Program-made: the position numbers and the translations under genes
Part shown: positions 41,772-53,667 of the stretch, one piece after another
How the letters are laid out: every line of letters begins with the position of its first letter
How positions within the stretch are numbered: position 1 is the stretch's first letter
Assembly: GCF_030272615.1 (NCBI RefSeq)
Contig: NC_081408.1
Location: 338,988,793 to 339,046,792, forward strand
DNA: 58,000 bases
Direction: 5' to 3'
From: Cryptomeria japonica
Taxonomy: Eukaryota > Streptophyta > Pinopsida > Cupressales > Cupressaceae
Notes under the pieces: generated by a model
Databases searched by the model: none
Seen by the model: the letters and a program-made list of their open reading frames with translations, nothing else
Told to the model about the DNA's origin: nothing

Positions 41772-43589
41772 TCAATTGCTAGGGGCCATAAGGCCCATAG
41801 ACTCTGAACACCATCTAAAATTTTCTGTGCTCACAGCCTTAGTTAAAGCATCTGCAACATTCATCAAAGTTTCCACCTTAACCAGCTTCACCCTACCATC
41901 TTCGACCATATCTCTAACAAAATGATATTGAACATCAATATGTTTGGTCCGGGCATGAAATGTCGGGTTCTTAGCTAGGCTAATTGCACTCTGACTGTCA
42001 CAGTAAACTGTCATTGTACCTTTTTTTATTCCAATATCCGAACACAGTCTCTTAAGCCAAATGGCCTCTTTACAAGCATGAGTAGCTGCCATATACTCTG
42101 CTTCAGTAGTGGATAAAGCAACCACAGCTTGTTGCTTACTCATCCAACTAATTGCACCACCAAACAAAGTAAACACATAAGCACTGGTGGATCTTCTGCT
42201 ATCAATATCACCTGCCCAATCTGAATCCACATAACCATGGATATCAAGGGAAGTCATGTCTCCAACTAAATTACCATGATAACACAAAGAATACTCTGAA
42301 GTACCCTTCAAATATCTGAAGGCTCTTTTGACTGCATCCCAATGAACTCTACCAGGATTAGACATATATCTAGAAAGTACTCCCACTGCTTGGGCAATGT
42401 CTGGTCTAGTACAGACCATAGCATACATCAAGCTTCCAACTGCACTCTGGTAAGGCACTCTGCTCATGTCTTCCATCTCCAATGGGGATGTAGGACAATC
42501 TGAAACAGATAGTTTCGTTCCAACTGTAAAAGGAACACTCAATGGTCTACAATTCTGCATGTTGAACCTCTGTAACACTGAATTCACATACTTACTCTGG
42601 CCTAGCCATAGCTTTCTGTTTGCCCTATCTCTTCTAATTTCCATCCCAAGAATGTGCTTTGCTGCACCAAGATCTTTCATTTCAAATTTAGTAGCGAGCT
42701 GAGACTTCAATTCTGAAATCATACCTTTCCCTTTACCAATGAATAACATATCATCAACATACAATGCAATGAATAAGAAATGATCACCATCAGATTTATA
42801 ATAAACACAGTGATCTGATTTAGAACGCTCAAATCCCAAACTCAACACATATGTATCAAATTTCTGGTACCACATCCTAGGACTTTGTTTGAGGCCATAC
42901 AAAGATTTCTTCAATTTACAGACCAAATTACTTTTGCCTTTCACCACATAGTGCTTTGGTTGTGTCATATAAATATCTTCCTCCAAATCACCATGAAGGA
43001 AAGCAGTTTTCACATCCATTTGCTCAACCTCTAAATCATAAGCAGTAGCAATAGAAAGCAAAAATCTAATGGACATCATTTTTGCAACAGGAGAAAATAT
43101 CTCACCGTAATCAACACCCTCAACCTGAGAGTAGCCTTTTGCAACCAACCTTGCTTTATACTTTTCAATGCTTCCATCTGAACCAATCTTTTTCTTGAAC
43201 ACCCATTTACAACCAACAGGTTTTCATCCTTCAGGCAATGGTATAAGATCCCATGTATCATTCTTTTTCAAAGCTGTCATTTCTTCCTCCATAGCAATCT
43301 TCCAGGATTCTGCATCATTCATATCTAATGCCTCTTCTACAGATTTTGGTTCATCCACACTAGTATTCAGAGCAAAAATACATCTCCAATCATTAGGTGA
43401 ATACCTTTCAGGTGGTTATCTATGTCTTGTAGACCTTCGAACAAACTGAGTTGGAAGTTCTTCCTCCTCTTCTGAAGATTCAGAGCTAGATGAGCTCTCC
43501 TCAAATTCTTGCCTATCTAGGGGTCTCGATTCAACTCTTTCAGGTGTAGAAGGAAGTTGAATCACATCTTCTTTTTTAGTCTGTTCTAG
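41772..43589 (-). pseudogene. Reverse transcriptase and RNase H of element F
   Basis: The 476-codon piece 41772-43202 is fully open: RT blocks KARLVAKGYSQ, VEQMDVKTAFLHGDLEE, SLYGLKQSPRMWY, the catalytic box ALYVDDMLF (near 42750) and KFEMKDLGAAKHILGMEI. RNase H blocks follow: DSDWAGDIDSRRSTSA, STTEAEYMA (near 42090), VYCDSQSAI, ARTKHIDVQYHFVRD and the end MNVADALTK. In the upstream linker (43203-43589) the same frame is cut by TGA 43224-43226 (before KPVGCKWVF), TAA 43416-43418 and TAG 43590-43592. All RT and RNase H catalytic residues I can locate are intact. The wording of the C-terminus is that of Tork/Tnt1-like copia elements. Confidence 0.93.
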
Positions 43590-44963
43590 CTACAATGTAA
43601 CAGAAGAAGACTTAATTTCTCTAAAAATAACACTTCTACTGTGAATTACCTTTTGTGCAACAAGGTCCCAAAGCTTGTATCCTTTCACACCATAACTATA
43701 CCCGATGAAGATACATTTCACAGCCTTGTTCTCCAACTTTGTTCGCTTCTCCTTTGGCACATGTGCATATGCCTTGCAACCAAAAACTCTAAGATGTCTC
43801 AATGAAGGCTTGTGACCTGACCATGCTTCCATAGGCGTTTTATCAACAAGAGCTGATGTAGGAGACCTGTTAATCAGGTAGCAAGTAGTGGCAACAGCTT
43901 CAGCCCAAAACTTTTGTTTGAGACCAGCACCATTCAACATACTCCTAGCCTTCTCCATCAGTGTCCTGTTCATTCTTTCTGCAACTCCATTCTGCTGTGG
44001 AGAATACGGAGTTGTCTTCTGCATGTTAATTCCATAGTATTTACATAATCTATCAAAATCATTAGAGCAAAACTCACCGCCATTATCAGTTCTCAAACAT
44101 TTTATTTTCTTTCCAGTCTGCAACTCAACCATTGCTTTAAATTCTTTAAAACGACTAAAAACTTCAGATTTACTCTTTAGAAAATATACCCATGTCCTTC
44201 TACTAAAATCATCAATAAATGAAACATAATATGTGGATTTTCCAATCGAAGAGACATCTACTGGACCAAACACATCAGAATGGATAAGATCCAAAACACC
44301 ACAAGTTTTATGAGAACTCGAGTAAAACTGAACGCGGTTTTGTTTTCCATAAATGCAATGCTCACAGAAATCAAAGTCAAGATTACAATCATTCAAACCT
44401 TCAACAAGATTTTTATTTTTCAAGGTCCTTAGACCCTTTTCTCCAATGTGGCCAAGTCTCTGGTGCCATAACATAGTCTTCTCTACAGGTAACTTTGCTT
44501 CAGACAAAAGAGCACCCTTAGGTACCCAAAAACCATTTCCATCTGCTGAAGGTGAAACCTTCAAATCTTCCAATGAAGTATCCGCAGATTTACTTTTTAC
44601 AGAAGTGCTATTACACTCAACAGTGTATGCTTCAAGCTTATACAAAGTGTCAAACCTGACACCTCTAGCAACTACCATAGCACCCTTAATCATCTTACAT
44701 CCTGTTTCAGAAAAGACTACCTGCACACCCGCATCTATCAGTTTGCTCACAGATAACAGGTTTCATTTTAAACCAGGGATATGCAGCACACCATTAATCC
44801 TTTTTATTCTACCATCAGAAAACCTGATTCTAACTTTACCTCGACCAATAATGTCTAGAGGTGAATCATCACCCAAGTACACCTTACCTCCATTAAATCC
44901 TTCATATTCAGAAAACCAATCTCTATTGGAAGTCATATGAAAAGATGCATCTGAGTCAATTAG
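43590..44963 (-). pseudogene. Protease and integrase of element F
   Basis: Just after the gag stop (44964-44966) the protease motif reads LIDSDASFHMT instead of the usual DSGAS, a Gly-to-Asp change that would probably inactivate it. TGA 44763-44765 interrupts the end of the protease. The integrase (open 43590-44750) shows the zinc motif LWHQRLGH and CEHC, the catalytic Asp in LIHSDVFGPV (near 44310), Asp in LRTDNGGEF (near 44090), Glu in QQNGVAERMNRT (near 43990), then FWAEAVATTCYLINRSP and the C-terminal VFGCKAYAHVPKEKR and FIGYS blocks. DDE residues are all kept. The frame is the same as gag and RT. Confidence 0.9.
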
Positions 44964-45818
44964 CTAGGCATCATTACCTGTATGAGTCGCCAAAGCCGCA
45001 ATAAATGTATCGCCATCTTCCTTGTCGAACTCAGAATCAAAATCGAACCTTTTCTTTTTCTTCTTCTTCTTTTCTTCTTTGTAGTCCTTACGGATGTGAC
45101 CCGGTTTACTGCAATTCCAGCAAATGACTTTGGACTTTCCAAGAGATTTTGATCTCCCTTTGGATTTGGACTTGTCGCGCTTCTCATTCTTCTTGCCTTT
45201 CTCCTTAGGTCTTCCACGAACGGTTAGGGCTTCCTTTGAACTGATGGATACCTTCCTTCGCATCTCTTCACCGAGTAGGGCACCCACCACGTCTTCAGAT
45301 TTCAAAACAACAGAAGTACTACCGATAGCCATAACAAGAGAATCCCACAAATCAGGCAAAGAGCAAAGCAAGATCTGACATTTCTCCTCCTCGTCCATCT
45401 TAACACCGACGGATACTAATTGAGCCACCAACATATTGAATGCTTCCAGGTGGTCTGCAATTCGTCCACCCTCTTCCATCTTCAAGGAATACAATTTCTT
45501 TCTTAAGAAAATTTGATTTAATAAAGATTTCACTTGATACATCTCACCAAGCTTAGTCCATAGCTTCTTTGCAGAGTTTTCTTCATGGACATTGATTAGA
45601 ACAGAGTCTGCCAGGAACAGTCTGATTAGACCCTTGGCTTTTCGGTCCATAACATCATACTGAGCCACCGCAGTAGGATCTGAGGGCCTTTGGACATTCG
45701 CATCAACAGCATCCTAAAGATCTCGATCTATTAGCAGATCTTCCATCTTCAGCTTCCACATCTCAAAATTACTTCCATTAAATTTCTCCACCTCTATTCT
45801 CCCTGACAAACTCACCAT
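44964..45818 (-). pseudogene. Gag of element F with broken zinc knuckle
   Basis: The gag builds the virus-like particle. ATG 45818 (MVSLSGRIEVEKFNG) is the likely start, shortly inside the primer site. TAG at 45714-45716 (codon 35) is the first stop; the open part 44964-45668 contains the copia-type gag core (LWTKLGEMYQVKSLLNQIFL, MEEGGRIADHLEAFN, LLCSLPDLWDSLV) and a Lys/Arg-rich basic region. The zinc knuckle reads CWNCSKPGHIRKDY, with Tyr in place of the last Cys, a single G-to-A change. A poly-Lys run follows. The frame ends at 44964-44966 (TAG at a probable Trp position). Confidence 0.9.
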
Positions 45819-45927
45819 CTGAATATTCCTGCAACAAGATCAAAAAGTGTCTTCTGCACAAGCTCCCACTCAAATCTGGATTAGTTCAAAAAACCCAACT
45901 GCCCACAATTGAAACCAAAGGTGATCA

Positions 45928-45940
45928 GGCTCTGATACCA
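45928..45940 (-). promoter_or_regulatory. Primer-binding site of element F
   Basis: TGGTATCAGAGCC on the minus strand, two bases inside the 5' LTR. It is an intact copia initiator-Met-tRNA type site. Confidence 0.9.
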
Positions 45941-45942
45941 CT

Positions 45943-46834
45943 TGTAAGGAAGTTAAGTAGCGGAAACAACTTCCTACACTAACCTTGAGAGGAGGGTAAT
46001 GCAAAACTTTTTCAGATCATTACAACAGTTATAGAAAATAGAAATAGATATAATAACATTCATACCACAACACAATGATTTACGTGGGGAAAACCCTTTC
46101 GGGAGAAAAACCCCACCCTCCAAAAGCAGCTCAATATTTTATTCAGCAATCAAAAACAGATTACAACATACTTGCAGAGCAAGCTCTTCGCAGGAGTACC
46201 ACTAATCAGAGATTCAGAGGCAGCTCAATAGCCATAGGACTCTTACACACAACCTCTCTCTCACACCTCATAAATAGGAGATACAATACAAGAAACCATC
46301 AAACGGTATTACAAAACCATGGGCTAAAACCACCCAATAAGGTGTAGCCAACCTTATCTCCCTTCTAGATGCCCTATGACATGTTAAAGCACACATCAAC
46401 ACGTGTCGCTCCCTTTTTACAGCTCATTTATGTATCCGATACAAATTATTTTTCCTATTTCAGGAGTACAAACTTCCGGAGGCCATAACTTGAGAACCGG
46501 GTGTCCGATTGACGAACCGTTTGAAGCGTCGGAAAGCTCGCGAAGTGCTCTATCACCTCCTAACCCACTTCACCAGTTATGGCCACTTTTCATGGCATTT
46601 TGGAGCCTCTAAAGTCCCCAAAATTAAGTTTAAACATTTTATTGCACCCCTCCAAGATGAAAACTTTAATATCTTCAAAACTAGCTGTGACCTTGCGATG
46701 CAACTTTACCGGAATGCTTATCTAGCCAACCAGAAGCTTCAGGGAGAGTTTCGCACCATTTCATGCTCAAATGAAAACTTACTATAAATAGTAACCTCAC
46801 ATAAATGCAAGGTTGAGACACCATTTTTCTAACA
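45943..46834 (-). repeat. 5' LTR of element F
   Basis: 892 bp, TGTAAGGAAGTTAAG to TTTCTAACA on the plus strand, paired with 40822-41715. Confidence 0.93.
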
Positions 46835-47629
46835 GATGATACTACTACAGATAGTAAGTGTACATAAATGGGGTCTGCACATACAGAAAGGCCAACAGAC
46901 TAGAGCTCACTGCTCAATCACACAATGGGAGTCACACTGACTACAGTTGGATGGTTAAATCCAATAAGAATGTACTGCACAAAATAGCATCTTCATATGC
47001 TGGATTCAGTACCGGTGTAATGCTGATATGCTTCTACAAAAACCTAGCTCCACCTTCAAATGATGTCTTTGTGTATACCTATGCTTAATCTCGCATATAC
47101 CTTTTCACAATCCCTTTTCACATTCCACATTCGATCTTACAAATAAGATCTTACATTTATACTAGAACCTAAGACCAATTTTAGTAGGTCGGCTCTACAA
47201 GATATTACAATAAAATCATTTGTAAACAATATAATATTTGATACAATAACCGATTAAACATGTCGGCTTAATGCATTTACAACAATAATAAATCATCTCT
47301 ATAGCGTGCCATGCTGATCTGGAAAAGATAATCCTACCGGTGTAACCCTAGGTAACCCTGGACCTATTTGCCGATAACAGCAAATATGTAAATATGAATA
47401 TACCAATGACTAATTATTCAAAATAAAGTGTCCACACAATGTCTTCGACATTACCAAGTGTCTTCCATATCATTCCAAGTGTCGGTGATCATTATATCCT
47501 GCCGGTGAACCATATACCAGTAACTGTGCAATAGTTACTTGCTTGCCGGTGAATGTTGTTGGATCTCCAAAGTGCTAGTGTTTTAGTAGGCGTTGACATC
47601 AATGACAAAACCATACCAAAATACCAACA

Positions 47630-48111
47630 ATCTCCCCCTTTGGCATTGATGGTAACACAAGATGGAAAAACCATCAAAGTGCCAAAACAAAAATGCCAAA
47701 TACCAAAATTCAACAATCCTCCTAAACAACAATTTCTCCCCCTAGGAGCAACATGTGTTTATCCAAGGATTTTCACTACCAATCTCACTCTTAAAAGATA
47801 ATGTGTTTTTCCATAGATATCTCTCCCCCTTTGACATAATATGCCAAAGTTACAAAAATCAAGTTCATATACAAAATACCAATCAATTCAATGTACCAAC
47901 TACTCCCCCTGAGAAGTAGCTTCCTCATCAAAGACCGAAGTAAAAGATTTGTCTTTTAATTCTATTGGTTGATGACAATCATCAACTATCTAAGTCTCTA
48001 CCGGTGGTGGTATGACTCCAAGCTAATCTCTGAGATATTCAAAAGTCTCCTTAGGCAAAGGTTGTGTGAAAATATCCGCAAGTTGTTCTTTATTATTCAC
48101 ATAAACCAATT
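47630..48111 (-). promoter_or_regulatory. Multiple polypurine tracts before the 3' LTR of element E
   Basis: On the minus strand, CCAAAGGGGGAGAT lies against the LTR (47630-47643). Further tracts are near 47732-47745 (CTAGGGGGAGAAATT), 47820-47833 (CAAAGGGGGAGAGAT) and 47901-47912 (CAGGGGGAGTAG). There is no ORF here. The repeated tracts match the Sirevirus-type arrangement seen in copia element 1. Confidence 0.78.
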
Positions 48112-48873
48112 TTATCTCTTTTTCTTCAACTTTTCCCTTAGAAAATTCAGTTTGATAGAAACATGTTTTGTTTTAAAGTGTAATACCGGATTCTTAGATA
48201 TATCAATTGCTGCAGTGTTATCACAATATATAGTAATAGCTTCCTTGCATTTTACCTTTATGTCTTTCAACATTTGCTTAAGCCATAGTACTTGTGTACA
48301 GTTAGTTGCTACTGCAGCATATTTTGATTCTATTGTTGATAAAGATGTACAACTATGTTTCTTACTCAACCAAGAAACTAATCTCTTTCCAAGAAAGAAT
48401 CCTCCGTCGGTGGTGTTTTTCCTATCATCCACATCTCCTGCCCAATTTGCATATGTGTATGCACATAGATCAAAATTTTCATCTCTAGGATACCATAATC
48501 CAAGAATTGCAGTGCCTTGTAAGTACCAAAAAATTATTTTTACTGTTGATTCATGATTTTCCTTAGGATTACTATGAAATCTTGAAACAATACATACTGC
48601 ATTCATAATATCAGGCCTGGTTTGTGTCAAATATAGTCAACCTCCTATCATAGATTTGTATCTAGTTGGATTAACAGGTGTAGATTCATCCCTTTGAGAT
48701 AATTTGTCATGTGTAGTCATAGGTGTGCTTACCGGTTTAGAGTTCTCCATCCCAAATTTATTTAGTAACTCTTTCATGTACTTGGATTGACTCAAAAATA
48801 TACTCTTGTCAGTCTATGAAATCTGCAATCCTAAAAAGAATTTTATTTCTCCAATCATAGACATTTCAAATTC
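48112..48873 (-). pseudogene. RNase H and RT C-terminal part of element E
   Basis: RT text continues after the stop at 48874 and, after a stop near 48639, opens again at 48630. RNase H blocks are visible: TQTRPDIMNAV, CAYTYANWAGDVDDRKNT (near 48420-48470; YTDA has become YTYA, an Asp-to-Tyr change at a catalytic position), FFLGKRLVSWLSKKH, STIESKYAAVA, YCDNTAAIDISKNP and KTKHVSIKLNFLRE. It is in the same frame as the RT piece 48874-49839. The C-terminal end after 48112 is missing or decayed. Confidence 0.85.
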
Positions 48874-49839
48874 TTACTGCATTTTAATATAAAATTCCTT
48901 ACATAATCCATCTTCTCCTCCAAAGATTATATCATCAACGAATACTTCTATAATCAAGATGTCATCATTAGTTATTTTGTAATATAAATTGATGTCCACA
49001 TTTCCTTTAGTAAAACCAATCTCTAAAAGATACTTATCCAACCTTGCATACCAAGCTCTTGGGGCTTGTTTTAATTCATACAGAGCTTTTCTCAATCTGC
49101 AAACCATATCATTGTCATCTGTCAAAGAAAATCCATCAAGTTGTTCAATATAGACTTCCTCTTCAAGATCTCCATTCAAGAATGCACATTTAATATCCAT
49201 TTGATAAACTTTGTAGTTCTTGTGAGCTGCAAAGGCCAAGAATAATCTGACTACCTCAATTCTAGCTACCGGTGCAAAGGTTTCATTGTAATCAACTTCT
49301 TCTTTCTGAGAATATCCCTTACAAACTAATCTTGCTTTATTTCTGACAACCTTACCATCTTCATTAAGTTTGTTTCTAAATACCCATTTGGTTCTAATTA
49401 CATTTTTATCTTTAGGTCGGGGAACTAATGTCCAAGTATTATTTTTCTCAATTTGTCCTAATTCTTCTTCCATAACTTTAATCCAAAATTTATCTTCACA
49501 TGCCTCATTAACAGATGATGGTTCAATTTGAGAAATAAGACATACCTCTTCATTTGCCAATCTTCGTCTTGACATAACTCCTTTAAATTTGTTTCCAATT
49601 ATCTGATCTTTAGAATGATTCAATCTTACATACCGGGGTGTCTTAGTTTGTTGTTGTTCTTCAATTACTGGGGAATCCTCTAATGGTACCAGGGTAACTG
49701 GATCTTCATTTTGTACCAGTGGATTTAGTGTAGGTTCATTTGTCACAACTTCTGTTGTTGGTTCAAAGTCTATATACCTTGAAGTTCCTCTGAATTGTTC
49801 ATCAATCTTTACATTTGTACTCTCAACAATTCTCTGCAA
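48874..49839 (-). pseudogene. Reverse transcriptase of element E
   Basis: A 321-codon open piece. It begins in the integrase-RT linker ([12 protein letters not shown]) and runs through [70 protein letters not shown] and the catalytic box [11 protein letters not shown] (near 48905-48940). The order and wording match RT of copia element 1. It is in a different frame from the integrase, so one frameshift (near 50085) lies between them. A stop at 48874-48876 ends the piece. Confidence 0.9.
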
Positions 49840-50753
49840 TCTCTTATTAAAATATCTATATGCCTTGCTCTTAGATGAATAACCAAGAAATATTATTTCA
49901 TTACTTCTAGGATCAAATTTGCCAATATACTCATATCTTCTAATATAACATTTACTTCCAAAAATTCTAAAATACTTAAGAGTAGGAGTATTACCAAACT
50001 ATAGTTCATGAGGGGTCTTACCAGTTTCACCTTTGATGTGAACTTTTTTGAATGTATAAACTAACTGCTTCTTTCCAATACACGTGGTAAATTTGCTTCA
50101 GGTAACATATTTCTTGCTGCATCTAAGATAGTTTTGTTTTTCCTTTCAACAACTCCATTCTGTTGTGGTCTCTAAGGTGTCGATAGTTGTCTTCTGATTC
50201 CATTCACTTCACATAATGTATTAAATTCCTTAGATGTGAATTCTCCTCCTTGATCTGATCTTAAACATTTGATTTTCTTACCGGTTTCATTTTCAACCAT
50301 TGCTTTGAACAGTTTGAACTTTCCAAGTGCTTCTGATTTTTCTCTGAGAAAAGTAACCCAACACATTCTAGAATAATCATCAATAATTAGCATGAAATAT
50401 CTATCACCTTGTAAGCTTTTAGTTCTAGCTAGACCACATAAATCACTGTGAATCAAATTTAGAGCATTATTGGATTTTTCTGGAATACTTTTGAAACTAG
50501 CTCTAACTTGTTTTCCAAATTGACATTCCTTACATATTGTATTCTGAGGTTTCACAATTTTGGGTAGATCTCTAACTGCCTTAGAACTACTAATCTTTAC
50601 CATACAATCAAAGTTTACATGACATAGTCTCTTATGCCATAACCAAATTTCATCTATATGTGCAATCAAGCACGCCTTTTCACTATTATTCAAATGAAAG
50701 ATATTACCTCTACTCTGATTACCGGTTGCAATCTCTAAACCAGTTCTATTCAT
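49840..50753 (-). pseudogene. Integrase of element E
   Basis: The 193-codon open piece 50172-50753 holds the zinc motif WLWHKRLCH and CKEC, the catalytic Asp in LIHSDLCGLA and Asp in LRSDQGGEFTSK. A TAG at 50172-50174 falls just before the PQQNGVVERK block with the catalytic Glu, which continues in frame. Near 50085 the frame shifts. The C-terminal integrase text ([32 protein letters not shown]) goes on in the RT frame. All three DDE residues are present. Confidence 0.88.
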
Positions 50754-50783
50754 TATTTTGCATTTTCCATTCTTAAATTGTAA

Positions 50784-52133
50784 CTAAAATCCCTTCTCAA
50801 CCAATTGACCAACACTTAAAAGATTATGCTTTAATCCTTCAACATAGTAGACATTGTCAGTGTTATGCTTACCATCAAGAGATATTGTACCCTTACCTTT
50901 GATTGAACAGGCTTTGTCATCTCCAAATCTTACTAAACCTCCATTGTATTCTTGAAAGTTCAAGAATTTACCTTTGTCTCCTGTCATATGATGTGAGCAT
51001 CCTGAGTCAATGATCCATTCATCCCTTACTTCAACTTTAGCTGCTAGGGCTTGTTCTACCGGTTGAGCAGTAGGTGTCGGTTGATCTTCTTTTATAGCAA
51101 CAAAAACCCATCCATTGTTTGTTGGATCCTCATTTGAATCATCAATCACACCTTCATCAGCAATGTAACAAGATTTGTCTTTGTTCTTCTTAAATCTGTA
51201 TCTCTGATATTCAGGATTAGGCTTGTATATTCTTCTAGCTTCTTCTCTTAGTCTAGCATGTCTGTCAGGGCATCTCGAAGCCATATGACCAATCTTATTG
51301 CAGTTAAAATATTTAAAGGGTGCTTTACCTTCATACTTACTTTCAACTAGACCTTTTGGCATTTTCCTTGCAAATAGTGCTTCAAGTTCTTCAAGTTCTT
51401 CATTCTCCTTCCTAGTTTCTTCAAGTTCTCTTGCATAAAAGGCTTTCCAATCTGATTTGTCAAATGATGGAGCAAATGATGTTGATGCTTTAAAGGCCAA
51501 ATCTATCTTTATAGTAGCAACAGGACCAAATTCCTCAATTTCAAAAGCTGAAAGTTTCCCAATCAATGTATCCCTAGTTACTAATGTATTAGGCATTGTT
51601 CTCAACTCATTTATAGCAGTAACCTTCATTTTATATGACGGTGGCAATCCTCTTAAGATTTTTGAAACAATTTCATCCTCACTCAAGGTTCCTCCATGAT
51701 ATTTAATACCCAAAACAATTTCATTTACTTTTTCCATAAAAGCAGAAATCCTTTCATCTTCTTCCATTTTCATATGTTCATACCTGACTCGGAAGCTTTC
51801 AAGTTTTGCAATCTTGACTATGGAATCTCCTTCATTCAATGTTTCCAAATGATCCCAAATAGCTTTAGCAGTAGACCTATCTAATAATCCCATGATTTAT
51901 TGATCTGATAAAGCGCTTAAAAGTGCTTCTCTTGCTTTGCAATCATTCTCCTCATCTTTAGCTAAGGTAGTTGGAGTAGTCTGACCAGCTACAGCAGTAG
52001 TATAATCATTCTTTGTAACTTCCCAGATGTCCTTACCAATGCAATTCAGATGTGTCTCCATTTTGATCTTCCATATCTCATAGTTGGTTCCATCAAGTTT
52101 AGGACTGTCCTTCCTAAAATAATTAGTAGTCAT
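50784..52133 (-). pseudogene. Gag and protease of element E
   Basis: It starts at ATG 52133 (MTTNYFRKDSPKLDG). A TAA at 51897-51899 is the only stop in the gag core. The copia gag core is clear (AKAIWDHLETLNEGD, MEEDERISAFMEKVN, KILRGLPPSYKMKV). A Glu-rich coiled-coil piece follows, then the zinc knuckle YFNCNKIGHMASRC, whose first Cys has become Tyr. The protease motif WIIDSGCSHHMTG is intact near 50985-51025. The open piece 50784-51893 ends with the typical NLLSVGQLVEKGF. It is in frame with the integrase piece downstream. Confidence 0.9.
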
Positions 52134-52176
52134 TGGATCTCCTCAAGTTGTTAAACTTCTGCAAAAAGAGGACTAG

Positions 52177-52189
52177 GCTCTAATACCAA
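52177..52189 (-). promoter_or_regulatory. Primer-binding site of element E (one base changed)
   Basis: TGGTATTAGAGCC on the minus strand, next to the 5' LTR. It differs from the common TGGTATCAGAGCC by one C-to-T change. Confidence 0.82.
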
Positions 52190-52191
52190 TT

Positions 52192-53250
52192 ATTAGGTCC
52201 TAGAGACAATTGAGAGGGGGGAGTGAATCAGTTGTCTAATAAATTTAAATCAAAAACCATTAAACCAACTTAATGCTTAATACCGATAAACCAGTTAAGT
52301 ATGCCGCTAGACAGTGTTAACAGTAAATTGCTATACCGGTAAAGATTAATGCATGAAACACAAACATTAAGTCAACCACAACACATAACACCAATATTTG
52401 TACGTGGAAACCCTGTAAGGGGAAAAACCACGGTGGGAAACCTTACCCACAATCAGATGATACTACTGCAGATAGTAAGTGTACATAAATGGGGTCTGCA
52501 CATGCAGAAAAGCCAACAGCCTAGAGCTCACTGCTCAATCACACAATGGAAGTCACACTGACTACAGTTGGATGGTTAAATCCAATAAGAATGTACTGCA
52601 CAAAATAGCATCTTCATATGTTGGATTCAGTACCGGTGTAATGTTGATATGCTTCTACAAAAACCTAGCTTCACCTTCAAATGATGTCTTCATGTATACC
52701 TCTGCTTAATCTCGCATATACCTTCTCACAATCCTTTTTTGCATTCCACATTCGATCTTACAAATAATATCTTACATTTATACCATAACCTAAGACCAAT
52801 TTTAGTAGGTGTGCTCTACAAGATATTACAATAAAATCATTTGTAAACAATATAATATCCGATGCAATAACCAATTAAACATGTCGGCTTAATGCATTTA
52901 CAACAATAATAAATTATCTCTATAGCGTGCCATGCTGATCTGAAAAAGATAATCTTGCCGGTGTAACCCTAGGTAACCCTGGACCTATTTGCCGGTAATA
53001 GCAAATATGTAAATATGAATATACCAATGATTAATTCTTCAAAACAAAGTGTCCACACAATGTCTTCGACATTACCAAGTGTCTTCCATATCATTCCAAG
53101 TGTCGGTGATCATTATATCCTATCGGTGAACCATATACCAGTAATTGTACAATAGTTACTTGCTTGCCAGTGAATGTTGCTGGATCTCCAAAGTGCTAGT
53201 GTTTTAGTAGGTGTTGACATCAATGACAAAACCATACCAAAATACCAACA
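52192..53250 (-). repeat. 5' LTR of element E
   Basis: 1059 bp, TATTAGGTCC to ATACCAACA on the plus strand. It carries the shared U5 module in minus orientation (GAGAGGGGGGAGTGAATC near 52210). It matches 40550-40821 plus 46840-47629. Confidence 0.9.
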
Positions 53251-53300
53251 TTGACTTGCTCACAAATTAGTTGTAACTTTCCTAGTTTCATGTTGCACCT

Positions 53301-53319
53301 CCCCTTTATATATATGAGG
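53301..53319 (-). promoter_or_regulatory. TATA-like box in LTR of element C
   Basis: TATATATAAAGGGGAGG on the minus strand. The plus strand also reads TTTATATATATGAGG, so the direction is inferred mainly from the minus-strand gag next to this LTR. Confidence 0.45.
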
Positions 53320-53667
53320 ATTTTCATTGTAATAAGGATTTATCTTTTTGGATCTACAATATTTATCTATATGCAATGAAACTCTGCTGAAGTGAAAAGA
53401 AAAAGTGAAAATTTGTGTTCCTATTGTTATTTTACAAACTTGGTCAAATTAGATGAAAGCTTTGCCATTCAAACTTTGTGTTGGATTGATTGTGATTTAT
53501 GGTGAGAGTTTTCTTATGTCATTCTTATTGTAAATTCTTATTTTGCTCAAGTAAAGGTGTTGTTGAGGAAATATTGTTAAAGAGTAGAAAGAATTGTTGG
53601 TTTGTGGAATTTGTGTCATATTTCAACTCTTGTTAAATAGAATTAGTAATTATAAAGAGGTAACATT

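Larger units (their letters stand above)
40822..46834 (-). mobile_element. Copia element F (Tork/Tnt1-like), complete, youngest-looking insertion
   Basis: It has LTRs of 894 and 892 bp (40822-41715 and 45943-46834), a perfect 5-bp duplication GATGA (40817-40821 and 46835-46839), a primer site TGGTATCAGAGCC (45928-45940, minus strand) and a short purine tract GTGGGAGATT next to the 3' LTR. Gag, protease, integrase, RT and RNase H form a single frame of about 1350 codons from ATG 45818 to the stop at 41772, broken by six nonsense codons and no frameshift. By eye the two LTRs differ at about 25 sites, mostly transitions, plus a 2-bp indel. Confidence 0.92.
40550..47629 (-). repeat. 3' LTR of element E, interrupted by element F
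   Basis: The two pieces 40550-40821 and 46840-47629 join across F and match 52192-53250 along their length. The U5 C-rich box (GAGAGGGGGGGGGGTGAATC near 40570) and the GTGGAAACC/GGGAAAACTTACC module are on the 40.5-40.8 kb side. No ORF in 46840-47629 is real. Confidence 0.88.
40550..53250 (-). mobile_element. Copia element E (Sirevirus-like), hosting element F
   Basis: The plus-strand borders are TATTAGGTC (a changed TGTTAGGTC) at both LTR starts and ACCAACA at both ends. A perfect 5-bp duplication TTGAC flanks it (40545-40549 and 53251-53255). The minus-strand interior has gag, protease, integrase, RT and RNase H in copia order, several purine tracts before the 3' LTR, and a changed primer site. 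The 3' LTR (40550-47629) is interrupted by element F; without F it is about 1066 bp, against 1059 bp for the 5' LTR (52192-53250). The pol has stops and one frameshift. Confidence 0.9.

Noticed and set aside
43168-44940. Long plus-strand frames opposite integrase and RT of element F
   Set aside because: Antisense shadows of pol; codon composition follows the real minus-strand gene.
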